Shown one piece after another: positions 43,789 to 55,138 of a DNA stretch of 64,000 nt. The position numbers and the translations under genes were made by a program. The DNA is taken from NCBI RefSeq assembly GCF_000213175.1, contig NW_009799179.1, positions 4,628,171 to 4,692,170 on the forward strand. The letters are read 5' to 3'. Numbering within the stretch: position 1 is the stretch's first letter; every line of letters starts with the position of its first letter. This DNA comes from Neurospora tetrasperma FGSC 2508 (taxonomy: Eukaryota; Ascomycota; Sordariomycetes; Sordariales; Sordariaceae). Below the pieces are notes generated by a model. The model searched no databases. It had not been told where the DNA came from and saw only the letters and a program-made list of their open reading frames with translations.

Positions 43789-45807
43789 TCAGAGCTTGGA
43801 TCCCGCAGCACGCTCCTCCTGCTTCACTTTGTCTCTCAGCATCCTCCGAAGAATCTTTCCACTGGGCGATTTGGGCACCTCTGCAACAAATCGAACACCT
43901 CCGCGGAGCTTCTTATGAGGAGCAACTTGCTTTGCGACGTATTCCATGATCTCCTGCGCCTTGCTATCGCTGGCTTCGATGCCTGGTCTAAGGACGACGT
44001 ACGCCCGAGGCACTTCGGTAGCCTGGCTGCGGTCATCGACACCAATAACGCAGACATCCGTTACATCACTGTGGCCTAGGATGAGACCTTCGAGTTCGGC
44101 TGGTGGGACAGGGAAGCCCTCTGGAAGAAAGATAAAGTCAATGATCAGTCCACGTCTGTTCGGTCACGTACCGGGTGAGAAAAAGGAACGACTTACTATA
44201 CTTGATCAGTTCCTTGAGACGATCCACGCAGTACATGTTGCCGTACTTATCGATGTGGAACATGTCTCCGGTCTTGAAGTAGCCATCTTCTGAAAAGGCC
44301 TCCTTTGTGCGGTCTGGACTCTTATAGTAACCCTTGAACACATTAGGTCCCTTGATCCACAGCTCGCCAACCTATCCAACATTGTCAGTTATCCAGGTTA
44401 ATTTCACGTCATCTCATCAGTAAAGGTATGTCAGGACAAAAAGTACATACCTCACCATCGGCAACCTCCCTGCCCTCCTCGTCCACCAGCTTCGCCTCCA
44501 TATTCGGCATCATCTTGCCGCAAGAACCCATGAACTTGGCCCACTCATCCACAGTCTGGCAAGTCACCACGGGACTGGACTCGCTCAGCCCGTAGCCTTG
44601 CTTGACCGGGATCTTGAGCCGCTGCCACACGGCCTCGGTCAGCTCGCTCGTCAGCGGCGCGGCGCCCGAGTGCATGACCTTGAGGGTGCTGAGATCGTAC
44701 TTGTCCACCAGCGGGCTCTTGCCGAAGGCCAGCACGATCGGAGGAGACACGTAGAAGGCGGTGATGCGCTGGTCTTGGATCGTTTGTAGGGCCTTTTCCA
44801 GCTCGAAGCGCTCGACGACGAACATCTCCCAGCCAAGGTAAAGACACATGAACAGGGCGCAGGTGAGACCCTGTAATAGTAGTGGTGGTTGCATCGGGTT
44901 AGATCCAATTTGGTTTTCGGGATCAAGACTCGACGGAGAGAGAGAGAACTCACATAGATGTGGAAAAACGGCAGCACGCCCAAGAACTTATCACCTTCAC
45001 CATCCAGCCCGCCAGTCGCAGACCAATACCGCCCATCAACATCGGCCATCTGCAAGATGTTGGACACAACGTTCAGATGCGTCAAGCACACGCCCTTGGG
45101 CAAGCCCGTCGTGCCGGAGCTGTAGACCAAAAAAACAAGGTCCTTCTCCGGGTTGATTTTGGCCTTCCTGAAGCGGGTGGGGAAGTCAACGCATCTGATA
45201 CTGCGGAAATGCTTGAACGTTCCCGAAGGGTCGCTGTGCTGGCCGACCAGAACGATGCGGTCGTTGGGGATGCCGGCATTCTTCGCCGCTTCGACGGCCG
45301 TCTTGAGGAAGGGGGCTTGCGTGATGATAGCTTTGGCGCCCGAGTCTTTGAGTTGGAAGGTGAGCTCTTCGACGTTGTAGAGCGGGTTGGCGGGCGAGAC
45401 GACGGCGCCGGCCCAGATGGCGCCGAGAGTGACGATTGGGGTCTTGGCGGTTGCGAGCTGATGTTAGCAAGCCTTTTTTCCCCTTCTTTTTCTTTTTCTT
45501 CTTCTTCTTAGAGGTGAGAGAGAAAAAAAAAAATGGAGGACCGGCAACGGCTTACATCAATGCTATTTGGCGTATACAAGGCGAGAACTTCACCCTTCCT
45601 CCAACGCCAAATATCCTTCATGCCTTTGCCAAAGTCGACAGACGCCGCCTTTATATGGTCCCATGTGTGCGAAAGCGTGGTGTTTTCGGCGCATGTCATC
45701 GCCCTCCTGGAGGTCGGGAACGGAACATTCTGCTGGTCAAAAACGAGAGACCAAACATCAATGTTAATGGGAATGTCCAAATCCTTGAAGGGTGAATTGA
45801 AAGGCAT
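43789..45807 (-). CDS. Peroxisomal 4-coumarate-CoA ligase-like acyl-CoA synthetase
   Basis: Five exons on the minus strand, 45556..45807, 44954..45457, 44451..44870, 44197..44371 and 43789..44120, code for 560 residues. The adenylate-forming (ANL) motifs are in order: YSSGTTGLPKGV at 196-207 for ATP binding, YGLSESSPVV, YFKTGDMFHID and VDRLKELIKYKGFPVPPAELE, then SPSGKILRRMLRD with the catalytic Lys near the end. The last three residues are SKL, a canonical type 1 peroxisomal signal. Such enzymes activate a carboxylate with ATP and CoA; the 4CL-like fungal group includes enzymes for aromatic, medium-chain and jasmonate-like substrates, and the substrate here is not determinable. A role in peroxisomal beta-oxidation or side-chain activation is inferred. 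All four joins keep frame and recreate family motifs. Confidence 0.93.
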
Positions 45808-47642
45808 CGTGATCGGCTGGCTGGGACTCGGTGGGTAGTGAGGGGCGACACGACGAGATGAGGTTTTCACTTTGATTATCACAAACAAAGGGAGAAGAGT
45901 ACAAGTGGCTGTCTGCTTGGTGTCCAAAGGTTCAGATCAGACGGAAGGACCTCGATCGATATTTCCCCAAGAAAGGAAGGGATGGATCTATCTTAAAGGC
46001 ACAATGAATTCGGATCTTGCCGCTGGGTTCACTCAGATAGATGGGTGGCCGGGCCCGGCTTGGGAACCAATAGCGAGACCAAGCTGCAGTCGACTAACCA
46101 AAGAGGAATGTAGGATATCACGGGCTGGCTATCTGGCATTTTTGAAATGTTCCTCCTCTTTCGTAGAGCATTTGGTTGCTCCAAACAAGATGCCATGTTA
46201 TCGAATCGGATATCAGCAGACCTCTGGCAGTAAGAGGTCATTGGATGGATTTAGCGATCCCGAGAAGTTGGGGTAAAGTTGGGGTTGGATATGGAGTGCC
46301 GAGGCTCGTCGGACAGCATGGGCGGAAATGCATTTCCACCCAAAGCTTCTTTCTTTCTTTACATCACAACGCTGCTCCCTTTTCGTGGTCTAGTTGTTCG
46401 ATACGTGGTTCACAATGAATCAGCCTGGTAATTGATCAGGGTTTCTTTTTTTATCGGAGCGCGTTCCGTAAAGGTTTTGGCTCATGGCTCAATCCTTCCT
46501 TCTAATTACTTTGTCATTTTCCTCGCTTGCATCACCACTAACCTCTTACACTTCATATATGTGCTTCGCTATGATCATCAACCATGCGATAAAAAAGCTG
46601 TCTGTCTGAAATCCATGATGCTCTTTCTGGGATGATCGCGAGTAAAACAGGTGTCATGGACTGGAACCTGCTTTATTCGTGTTTTCTCGGTCAGATCGAT
46701 CAATGATTGGGCAACCGCCGTCAACGACGAGGGACCAAGGGATTACTTACAAACAATCCCATGAGAAAATCCAGAGACCAGGAAGCGCCATCACGGATTC
46801 GAATCGGCTTTGGTTTTGCCCTTCACTATTTAGATGTACGTCCAAGCTGGAGCAGTTCAATCCTACCCTACAAGGCAATCTGGAACGCAACCGAAGGGGT
46901 CAACAACACCCCCATGACGCAGGGGTATGAGGCAGTCGTTCGCGCAGGTGCATCAGAGGGAGTCTAAAAAGATGCGACATTGTCGAGACATTGCTTGGCA
47001 TCGTCAAGGGGAAATCGTCGGCTTTCACAACTGGGCAACCATGTCCAAAGTCACCCAGATGGTAACTCTAACCGCCCGCTCAATACCGATATCATCAGGC
47101 CAGTAAAGTGTACTTGGGATCATAGGAAAGCCGCTGATTGCGAATGAAACAAGCACCCAGGAAATCGCACTGGATCTTTCCTCCACCTTAACCCTCCCCT
47201 GACATCCTCCCTTGGAAAGGCTCTTTACGAGGTTTACCATGACATATGTGACGACTACGAACCATGAGTGCCATTCCGCGGAAAATGGTTTGAGAGGCAG
47301 GCATATTTGAAAGTCGAGGAGGCTTTCAGTTGAAACTGGGAATCAAAGGTACCTAAATGATAATGGCCGGGTAGTGCTTCAAGCGGATGAACGTGTTTCA
47401 ACCAAGGCGGTCATCAACACGCTCTTTTAAGATGCTAGACCATCCTGCAAGAGAGTGACCGATTTGTTTCCTTCATTCCCATTCCATTCTATTTCAAATC
47501 CCTCCACTCAAAATAACATTCTTTTCGGCTTACAGCTGTGCTGTCTTTTAGTTGTATTTTCATTCTCTACGTTCCATTCCCTTTTCATACCTCTATCTAT
47601 ACCACCTCTACGCTCCACATTTTTTTTTTCCCAACAGTCAAG
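45808..47642. other. Divergent promoter region
   Basis: About 1.8 kb between the starts of the acyl-CoA ligase and the small secreted protein gene, which point away from each other. It should hold both promoters. A pyrimidine-rich leader (47460-47640) precedes the secreted protein. No gene recognised. Confidence 0.5.
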
Positions 47643-48249
47643 ATGCAATTCAAGCTCGCCTTTGTTTTCACTCTCCTTACCTCCGCCCTCGCTGCGCCCT
47701 GCGATGTTGACACTCGGGGCTTAAGCAAGCGAGCTCTTTCTGCCCAAAGCTACTCCCAGTTCCAAGTCTCCAGCGGCGTTGGCGGTAACGCCCTGGCCGA
47801 AGTCCAGGCCAAGTTTCCCGCAAGTCATTCCTCATGTCTTGCTTTTTTCCCTCCCACAACACGCAGCTAACAGTTTCCGGCACGAACAGGTCGACGAAAA
47901 CAACCTGGCCTCCGTCTCCGCCGCCGACCTGGCCATTATCAAAGCCGCGCGCGAGACGGCCGAAGATGCTGAGACCAAGGCTGGCGGTTTCAATGAGGCT
48001 ATCAAGGCCGCCGGCGGCACCAAGACCACGGCCGGCGCGGCGCTCCAGGTCGGCAAGATCAAGAACAAGGTCCTCAAGCTTAAGCTCTTCACTCTCGCCA
48101 TGCAGATCGAGCAGGCCAAGGGAGGCAAGGACAACTCGGCCAAGATCGCTGAGGAGACCAAAAAGCTTAACAACAACATTGCGCTTGACAAGGCGGCTGC
48201 CGGCCAGAAGAGTACTAGCGTTAACTTTCAGGGGACTAGCCAGCCTTAA
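47643..48249 (+). CDS. Small secreted protein, helical, unknown function
   Basis: Two exons, 47643..47819 and 47890..48249, code for 178 residues. A clear signal peptide (MQFKLAFVFTLLTSALAAP) is followed by a short segment ending in KR, which could be a Kex2-type processing site (GLSKR). The rest is Ala/Lys/Glu-rich and predicted helical: DLAIIKAARETAEDAETKAG, QVGKIKNKVLKLKLFTLAMQ and AKIAEETKKLNNNIALDKAA, with no cysteines after the signal region except one near the mature start. I recall similar small secreted proteins in many filamentous ascomycetes without assigned function. The intron is 70 nt and uses a GC donor (GCAAGT) with a CTAAC branch site and AACAG acceptor; phase 0 joins AKFP to VDENNL, as expected in relatives. 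Confidence 0.82.
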
Positions 48250-51200
48250 ATTGGGTGGTTAACGATTCTGATGATGAGTTAGGGCGTAGGGGTTACTTGA
48301 ATGTAATGGAGGAAGGACCATGCAATGGGGACTTTAGTCCCCAGGAAGAGAGATACCGACTACCCAGCGGGTGACGTAGGGTGGAATGTTATTTTTTCTG
48401 GGGATGGAACCAATAAATGATACGATGTTGGGCTCATACCATTCTCCAATCTCACCGGTAATCGACGACCGTTGGTGTCTTCGTGCTGAGGATCAACCCT
48501 CAAAGACCATTCAACCGGTCGTTGTGACTCCAGTTGGTCACCATGGGTGTTTGAAGGCTCTCCTTCGTTAACACCTCGGCACCAAGTCCTGTGCTCTTAT
48601 CTAGGTACTCTTCAAGCCCATTTCTTATTGTCTCCTCTCGTGGAAAAGGGTGAATGCAAAAGTTCATAGCGAGAGATGAAGTCAAGTAAAGTTTCGAGTA
48701 GTGGGTGGAATAGGTGACAGATAAGGTAGGTAGGAAGACGACTAAAGTTGACTATGTTTGGAAGGAACGACCTGTTGTGCCGAACTTGAATCAGTCATTC
48801 AAATAGACGGGAGGTGTGAAATCGGAATACGACCTCGCAGCAGCACCGTTTCGACATGTCGCTAGTGTCGGTGAGTAGGTACTCAGAATATGACCAAATC
48901 AGTGTGACATTTATAATAACTCATTGATTGAAGTTCGGTAAAAGATGGTGTATAGCGCCAAAACCCCGGGAAGACATATGGCCATGGGGGGTCGGGAAGA
49001 CAAGGTAAGGATAAAATTATTGGTCAATTGCCATATCTACAGTTTCTACACCGCTTTTAAACCTTGTTGAATGGATGAATGTAACATCCCATCATCAGAG
49101 CACACTTAACTATATGTGCTCTGGGTCCAATCCAGAAGAGAACGGAGGCAATCAGATTTATACTTTTGGAGTAACACTCACCTGAATGTCGGCGGTGTTA
49201 TAGACTACACCGACCCTATCCACCACCTAATTCACAACTATTGCAGTCGTAGTATTCCCCTTGACTGCACGTCAAAGCTATCCTAACACTACCCTGCGTC
49301 ACCTTGGGTCATCCTGGGTCACCGAATCGGAAGTCTAGAATTGTTTACCCGTCACACCTCCCAATTCCCACTGATCATAAGACATGCGGTTCCTGCGAGC
49401 ATGCAACAACAGGAACAGAAAACAAGAGTCAAAGAAACGTGGTACAACAGATAGCGTATGTCAGCGAACCACAGCGCCGGTACCCTTTGTTGCTACATAC
49501 CCATGTTGGACAAGGTCATAGGTGTACCTACTCGTACCCGAGTCAAAGACGGGGAGTAGAGAATGATATCGAAGGTAAGGAGAAAATATAAGAAGTTTCA
49601 AAAACCCCTTCCCTTCTTGTTCGTAGGGGTGTAATTAGGTCGGTATAAGGAAGGTCTCGGTAGCCTTCTCATCGATATTGACTGTCTCTGCCACACACTC
49701 GCTCTCTTCAGTCACTCGCTCTTGTCTCACAGCTTTCCTCCTTCACTGTTCGACAGTTCGAAAACAGTAAATGCATGCTCTGTGCGAAGTCAGCCAACCA
49801 CCAAGGAAAACACAAGGAAAAATACCGAGAAGAAGTACGCATGTCATGGCAGGAGAGATAGCAATGACTGATGCTAACAGTGAAGATAGATAACAAAAGA
49901 TCATCAATTCCATCATGGCCGATAAGCCCTGTGATCATCACGCGACACACGGGTGCAGGGCGGTAGTTCCAGGAACTCAGAGCCTATGCGCAAACTGTGC
50001 CAAGGGAAACTGCTAAGACGGGAGGGATCCAGAGGAGATCGATAAAGTGCACTATCAGGCAGTTTTAGAGTCGCCAAAGAGTCCATCATGTTTCCTCAAT
50101 ACTGTACATGTCCTTACCCTAGACAAAACAACACTATACCGGCGACGACTGTTGGGTGTGTTGCTGTTGGGTTTGGCGATGGCTTTAGTTACCACTGTGG
50201 ATCGGAATCTTGAACCTAGGTAATATTCGCACTGAGGCTGATCGAACATAGAGTCTCTACTTACTCTTGTTAATGGAACTTCAAATCCTGGCAGCGAAAA
50301 TCTATTGCACTAAGGAGGGTGTTTGCAGAAACATCGATCCAGCGCATCGACTCGAAGTAGGAGGCGTTTAGGCCACTAGACTTAGAAAACCGTCGACGGA
50401 CCAGAATGGAAAGTAGACCAGGTCAATGAGCCCCGATACAGGGGTATAAGTGTTCACTCCCACTAAAACTTGACCCCTGGTAATGCAAATATCTGGCCGT
50501 CACTGTTGCAACTACACGCAGTTGACTGTCGCAGTACAGGCCTGTATATCTGGCGCTCAACTGGTTGTGCAATACGTAGGGTTTTAGCATGGAAAGAGGG
50601 AGGGGTTTGCAACTGCAGAGGGTGGGGGGGGGGGGGTAAAGACTGTATGTAGTGTACACTATGGTACACGAAAGAGCGATCGACGACGTTAGTTTCCATT
50701 TCATGGGCGGAGATCAGCCTTCTTCCTACACCACGTCAGTGAGATTATCACTAGAATAGTACCCGAGCGAACTGACTTTACAATAGCATAGGCGGACTGT
50801 ATTGAGACAAGGTCTCAAAAGCCTATTTTATCGTCGATCGGTTTTTGCTCCACGATAATAAGGCTGAACTAGACATGAAACAAGAGGCTGAGACTAGTTA
50901 CGTCAGTTGGGAGGAACATGGTCACCCGTAAGAATCCATCAGTTCGTGACTTATATATCTTATTCCATTTTCGGCGGCACATATCGTATGCGACGTAAAA
51001 TCTTTTTTCTATAGATACCATGTTTTGCCCACCCACGACGCCGTTGGCTTAATAGATTCCTCGAAACCAACAAGCCCCTGGTGCCGAGTTCCCTATTTCT
51101 AAAACCTTTCTAAGAATATGCCAACCAGTAGCCCCAATGAACAAATACATGTCTGAGGATAAAGGAAACTACAAAAAGGTATTTCTTTTCTTTGTCTCTT

Positions 51201-51488
51201 TCCATTTGCCCGGTTCGTGGTATCAAACAAAGAGGTTATTTCCCCGTCAAAAAGCCCCAAGCCACACAACATCCCCCATTGTTTGAGAATTGAAAGATAC
51301 GGGTATCATCCGTGAGTATTCAGAATCGAAAATCAAAAGTAAGACCAGAAAAGAAAGAAGTTCGGATGCGGTCGTTAATACGCTCCAATAAATGGTACGC
51401 AGATGATGGTGGTTGTGATGATGATCATCAAGTATGCAACAGATGGCTCGTATGTACATGACCCAGCCACAGAGCGAGATCACGACAC
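48250..51488. other. Long gene-free region
   Basis: About 3.2 kb with no recognisable gene between two convergent genes. It contains scattered short frames and a 13-base G run near 50624-50636. A lineage-specific RNA or multi-exon gene cannot be excluded. Confidence 0.45.
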
Positions 51489-52010
51489 TTAAGCCAAGAG
51501 AGCGGCGCCCAAGGCGAGGACGGACATCAAAAGTCCAGACTGAGCGGCAAGGCCGGCAGCACCAGCGGTAACGGGGGAAGAAGGACCAGCGGGCTGGCTG
51601 GCAGTGACGATGGCGCTCTGGGTCTGGGTGATCAAAGCCGAGGTGAGAGGCTGGCTGGCGGTAGGACCAGCGAAGGTGGTCGAGTTGACCTGAGGGAAGG
51701 ACCAGGATAGTGTAGACGAAGAGCTGGTGCTGGGGATGACGACAATCGAGCTAGAAGAGGTAGTCTCGACCGGAGCCACCGATGAGGTGGTGAGGACGAC
51801 GCTGGGAGTCTCGATGGTGCTGGTGCTGGTGCTGGTGCTGGTAGCCGGAGCGTTGCCGGGGCAGTTGGAGACGGTGGGGTTGCAGGAGGTGATGGTGACA
51901 GTCAAAGTCATAGTGGCCGTGGAGGTCATGGTGCTGTCGGCGGCGTCGGCCTGAGCGGCAACCAGAGAGAGGCCAGTAGCCAAGACGGTGAGGATGCTCT
52001 TGAACTGCAT
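51489..52010 (-). CDS. GPI-anchored Ser/Thr-rich cell-surface protein
   Basis: A single-exon frame of 173 residues. It starts with a signal peptide (MQFKSILTVLATGLSLVAAQA), continues with a Thr/Ser/Val-rich stretch containing two cysteines (ITSCNPTVSNCPGN) and a TSTSTSTST run, and ends in a hydrophobic tail (SGLLMSVLALGAALLA) after small residues, as required for GPI attachment. The Ser/Thr content implies heavy O-mannosylation. The layout fits small structural GPI wall proteins of filamentous fungi; no enzymatic domain is present. The exact attachment residue is probably in the GAAGLAAQS region, but this is a guess from composition. Confidence 0.82.
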   Translation of the reverse strand: MQFKSILTVLATGLSLVAAQADAADSTMTSTATMTLTVTITSCNPTVSNCPGNAPATSTSTSTSTIETPSVVLTTSSVAPVETTSSSSIVVIPSTSSSSTLSWSFPQVNSTTFAGPTASQPLTSALITQTQSAIVTASQPAGPSSPVTAGAAGLAAQSGLLMSVLALGAALLA

Positions 52011-54068
52011 TGTGAATATGTTTGTTTGTGAAGGTGCTGTCGTTGTGTGTGTTGTAAGGCTGAGCTGTTTGGAGGTGTCGAAGGACGTGGAGAGGGTAGA
52101 TCCTCGGGATTCTCACTCGCTGATAATTGTGATGTGATGTGAAGGAGCGTGGGACTGAAGCCGGAGCGACAAGCAAAGGAGTGTGATGAGTGCTGGGATA
52201 GCGCTGGTTGAAGGGGAAAGAAAGCAGGAAGATCGAGAGAGCGGCATTAACTGGGGAAGGATGTGGAAACAGGCCCTTTTAAATCAAACCGATGGTCCCT
52301 TGGAGGGCAGCTTTCCAACGGGTGGCTTGGACGCAAAATCGATGAGCTAAATTGGCTTCCTTCCACCACTTCTTCAGGTGATTCGATTGGCCAGCCCCTG
52401 CGGCTGGTTAAAAAAGACTTTTTCGGCGCCGACCCCAGTGCCACTTGCCATGCGGCACTCAGCTGGATGTGTGCTCACTCCGCTGTCACGCTATGCCTGG
52501 CACTCAGAAGCCTGTCACTCGATTGTCGGAGGAGCCTGGGCTGAGTGCCCTGACAAGCCTGGACCCGCCGCGGGACTGGGGGACCGCGATAAAATTTGGT
52601 TCAAAGGCAAACCATCAGAAAGAGATGGCAGGGATCCTGTCCTGTTGCCCCGGGAATCGCCATCACCCTTGTCCCTTGTTGGGCGTCGAAGCTGGACGAT
52701 GAAAAAGGCGGGACGATGTTGGAAGAAAGGCCGAGCGAACGCGCAAGCCGCTTGACCAGCGAGAATCGCAAAAAGGCGGGAACAGGAACCCCTATCAGGT
52801 ACCCTGCAACATGCGAAGCCGGTGCGGTCTGATTGGTTCGTACCTGAAAATATGCAAGGAACAGACATGGGCGGGCAACTCAGACACCCGCACCACAGCC
52901 CACCGCATCCAGCACATCATCCACCCACCCACCATCTTGAGGTGGTCCGTGTCCAACATCCAATACAGTGACACCTTCAATCCAGTTCCTTCCACTGCTG
53001 GCGATCCGGCCTCTTCCCTGACCATCGCAATTTAGCAAAATGAATGCCGGATATTTCTTGCTGACTATGGTAGTCGTACCATCTACTTGGCATGCACCAG
53101 CCAGGCTCTCGCCAGGCTCTCTTGCATTGCATCCAGCAGCCCAGACTCCCAAGCGAGCCTACAATCCTTTCTGCTGACCTCTAAAAAAGGTTTTTTATTC
53201 TGGGTCCCCGGATGCGGTGAGGTTGCATCCGGCTCAGAGGACTCAACAGAAAATTGGAAGCATGTTGGTTGCCGTTGCGGTCGCCAGCCCTGCGAGAGCG
53301 TCACCGTCAAGACATGGAATGAGAGAAGGCATCCTTCACCATTGAATACGTGCCACGTCGGATGCCACCCCGCATGCTTGCTGCCGTGCTGTTGTCCTCC
53401 TGACTTCTCCTGTCTTCCACGCATTCGCAGCACGATCAAACTCGATGCGGAGGGCGACGCCTAGGTTGATGTAAATGACACCCTTACATGACAAGCCGAG
53501 GAGAAAGGGAAAAGGATTTCCTTTTTATGCGTTTGGTCGTGAGCGGTCTGTCTCAGGCCCTCAGCAGCCGTTCTGATGGACTGATACCGCCGAGGGTGAC
53601 CGGTAATCCAGACAGGCTGCCTGGTGTTCCACCTTTCTTGAAGCTGGCGACAGACTGACTTGCAGTTCGCCTGGGTGTCACAGGAAATGACGTGCGTCCG
53701 TCATAGATCTGGGGACATCATTGATGGCATAGACGGCAAGAGAGAACAGCCCTCTCTGTTAGGGGCGGCGAGACACGATTTTCAAGACATTCCAGAATAT
53801 TGGAAGGAGGATTCGGTGTTCCGACCCCTGACTTGTACCTTCCCGTATCTGACGTTCGTTGCTGTACACTATTACTGCGTCGGACGATTAGATGGACATT
53901 GTGCAAGAGCGCTTGTGGTACCTTCTAATCTCCGAAGATCCAGCTCCGCAAAAAGGTTATGCTCACGTATGGAGTTAGTAAACGGAAAAGCAAAGTAAAG
54001 TAGAAAAGAAAATTAAAGAGAGATAAAAACGGACAGTTTCCCTGGCGTGAAAAGGAGTCGGAAGATGC
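52011..54068. other. Upstream region of the GPI protein gene
   Basis: About 2 kb that begins with the leader and promoter of the GPI protein. A 125-codon Cys-rich frame at 53087..53464 has no signal peptide and no recognisable family. A short direct repeat (GCCAGGCTCTC twice) lies near 53098-53120. Confidence 0.45.
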
Positions 54069-54075
54069 AAAAAAA
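54069..54075 (-). terminator. RNA polymerase III terminator of the tRNA gene
   Basis: Seven A residues on the plus strand, that is a T7 run on the transcribed minus strand, about 10 bases past the tRNA 3' end, matching a standard Pol III stop. Confidence 0.85.
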
Positions 54076-54084
54076 GAAACATAA

Positions 54085-54183
54085 CGACGCGAGCAGGATT
54101 TGAACCTGCGCCTCCGAAGAGATTTGATAGGCCTCGAATGGGTAGTTCGAGTCAAACACCTTAGGCCACTCGGTCATCGCGCC
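54085..54183 (-). tRNA. tRNA-Ser(CGA) with a 17-nt intron
   Basis: On the minus strand the acceptor stem pairs GGCGCGA (54177..54183) with TCGCGTC (54086..54092), with one G-T pair, and base 54085 is the discriminator G. The anticodon stem is TTTGA with TCAAA; the loop reads CTCGAA before the intron, giving anticodon CGA at positions 34-36. The intron CTACCCATTCGAGGCCT starts one base after the anticodon, where eukaryotic tRNA introns always lie, and its TTCGAG can pair with the anticodon region as the splicing endonuclease requires. A long variable arm (CTC-TTCG-GAG) is typical of serine tRNAs. The T arm is GCAGG-TTCAAAT-CCTGC. Confidence 0.95.
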
Positions 54184-55138
54184 AATGGAAAGTTAGATAC
54201 CCTAATGTAAGCTTTGCTGTATCTATATAGTCCAATTTTTTGGCGCTATGGTTCCTTCAACTTTCACACCTTCAACCGCAACGCATTCAGAATATACCAT
54301 ACCATATCCTGTGCGCCTATAATTATCCAGGAACAAAACGAAATCTCAAATGAACAATAGAAAAGCTCGAGTGGCCAAGCTGACTTCCATATTCAGGGAT
54401 GGAATGACGTGAATGCCGGTCACCTGCAAAGACCAAAAGGAACCAACACAACTCATTATCCTCTTGGCCCCTTCCAAGTCTTCCGTGTGTCTCACGACCC
54501 CTTTTTCTTCCCTCAAAATCTATTACAAAGTCATCGATTATCGAAGATGCAAACTCTGCAAAATCCAGCCTCGAGATATTTGCTCAAAGTGGCTGTCTTC
54601 CCCGTTTTTCCCCCCTCACACAGCTCGGAAAGCTATTAGAACGATTTCTATATGGCACTTTCAGTTTCAAGGAGAAGCATATTTGAGGTTAGGTCACGCT
54701 TTGATCATGGAACGAAGCGAATCTAGTCAGATATGTAAAGTCCTAGGGAAGCGGGTTGAGGTGTCTTGAGCTAACAAACCAGCCAGTCTTGGATTGTACA
54801 CTTATAGTGTCCATACAACTGAGAAAAGAGATCAACGGCCCTCGGTACCCAAGACGCGGCAAAGAGGCAGCGGGGACTCGTTGAAGCCAGGGTATGTAGA
54901 CGAGGGGGTAGTTGCGTGGCCCTTTGGTCCGGCTGTTTCCAAGCGGGAGCTGTGCAATCGACGACGAAAAACCAGAGCGACCTTTACCGCAAGCGTGCTG
55001 TTTTCTCCATTGGTAGTCGAACGAAACAAGAAACGCCCAATATATATTATATAATGGTTGATAACAACAAGAAAAAAAAAAAAAAAAAAGAACAGGCGCT
55101 GTGCTGTGGAAGGAATGCTTTTGGAACATCACAAGAAC
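54184..55138. other. Spacer between the tRNA gene and COG4
   Basis: About 0.95 kb, containing the COG4 3' UTR at the right and the upstream side of the tRNA gene at the left. An 18-base A run lies at 55072-55089. No gene recognised. Confidence 0.5.

Noticed and set aside
53087-53464. 125-codon Cys-rich frame, possible small secreted protein
   Set aside because: It has no signal peptide, and the cysteines come from a GC-rich spacer with a short direct repeat.
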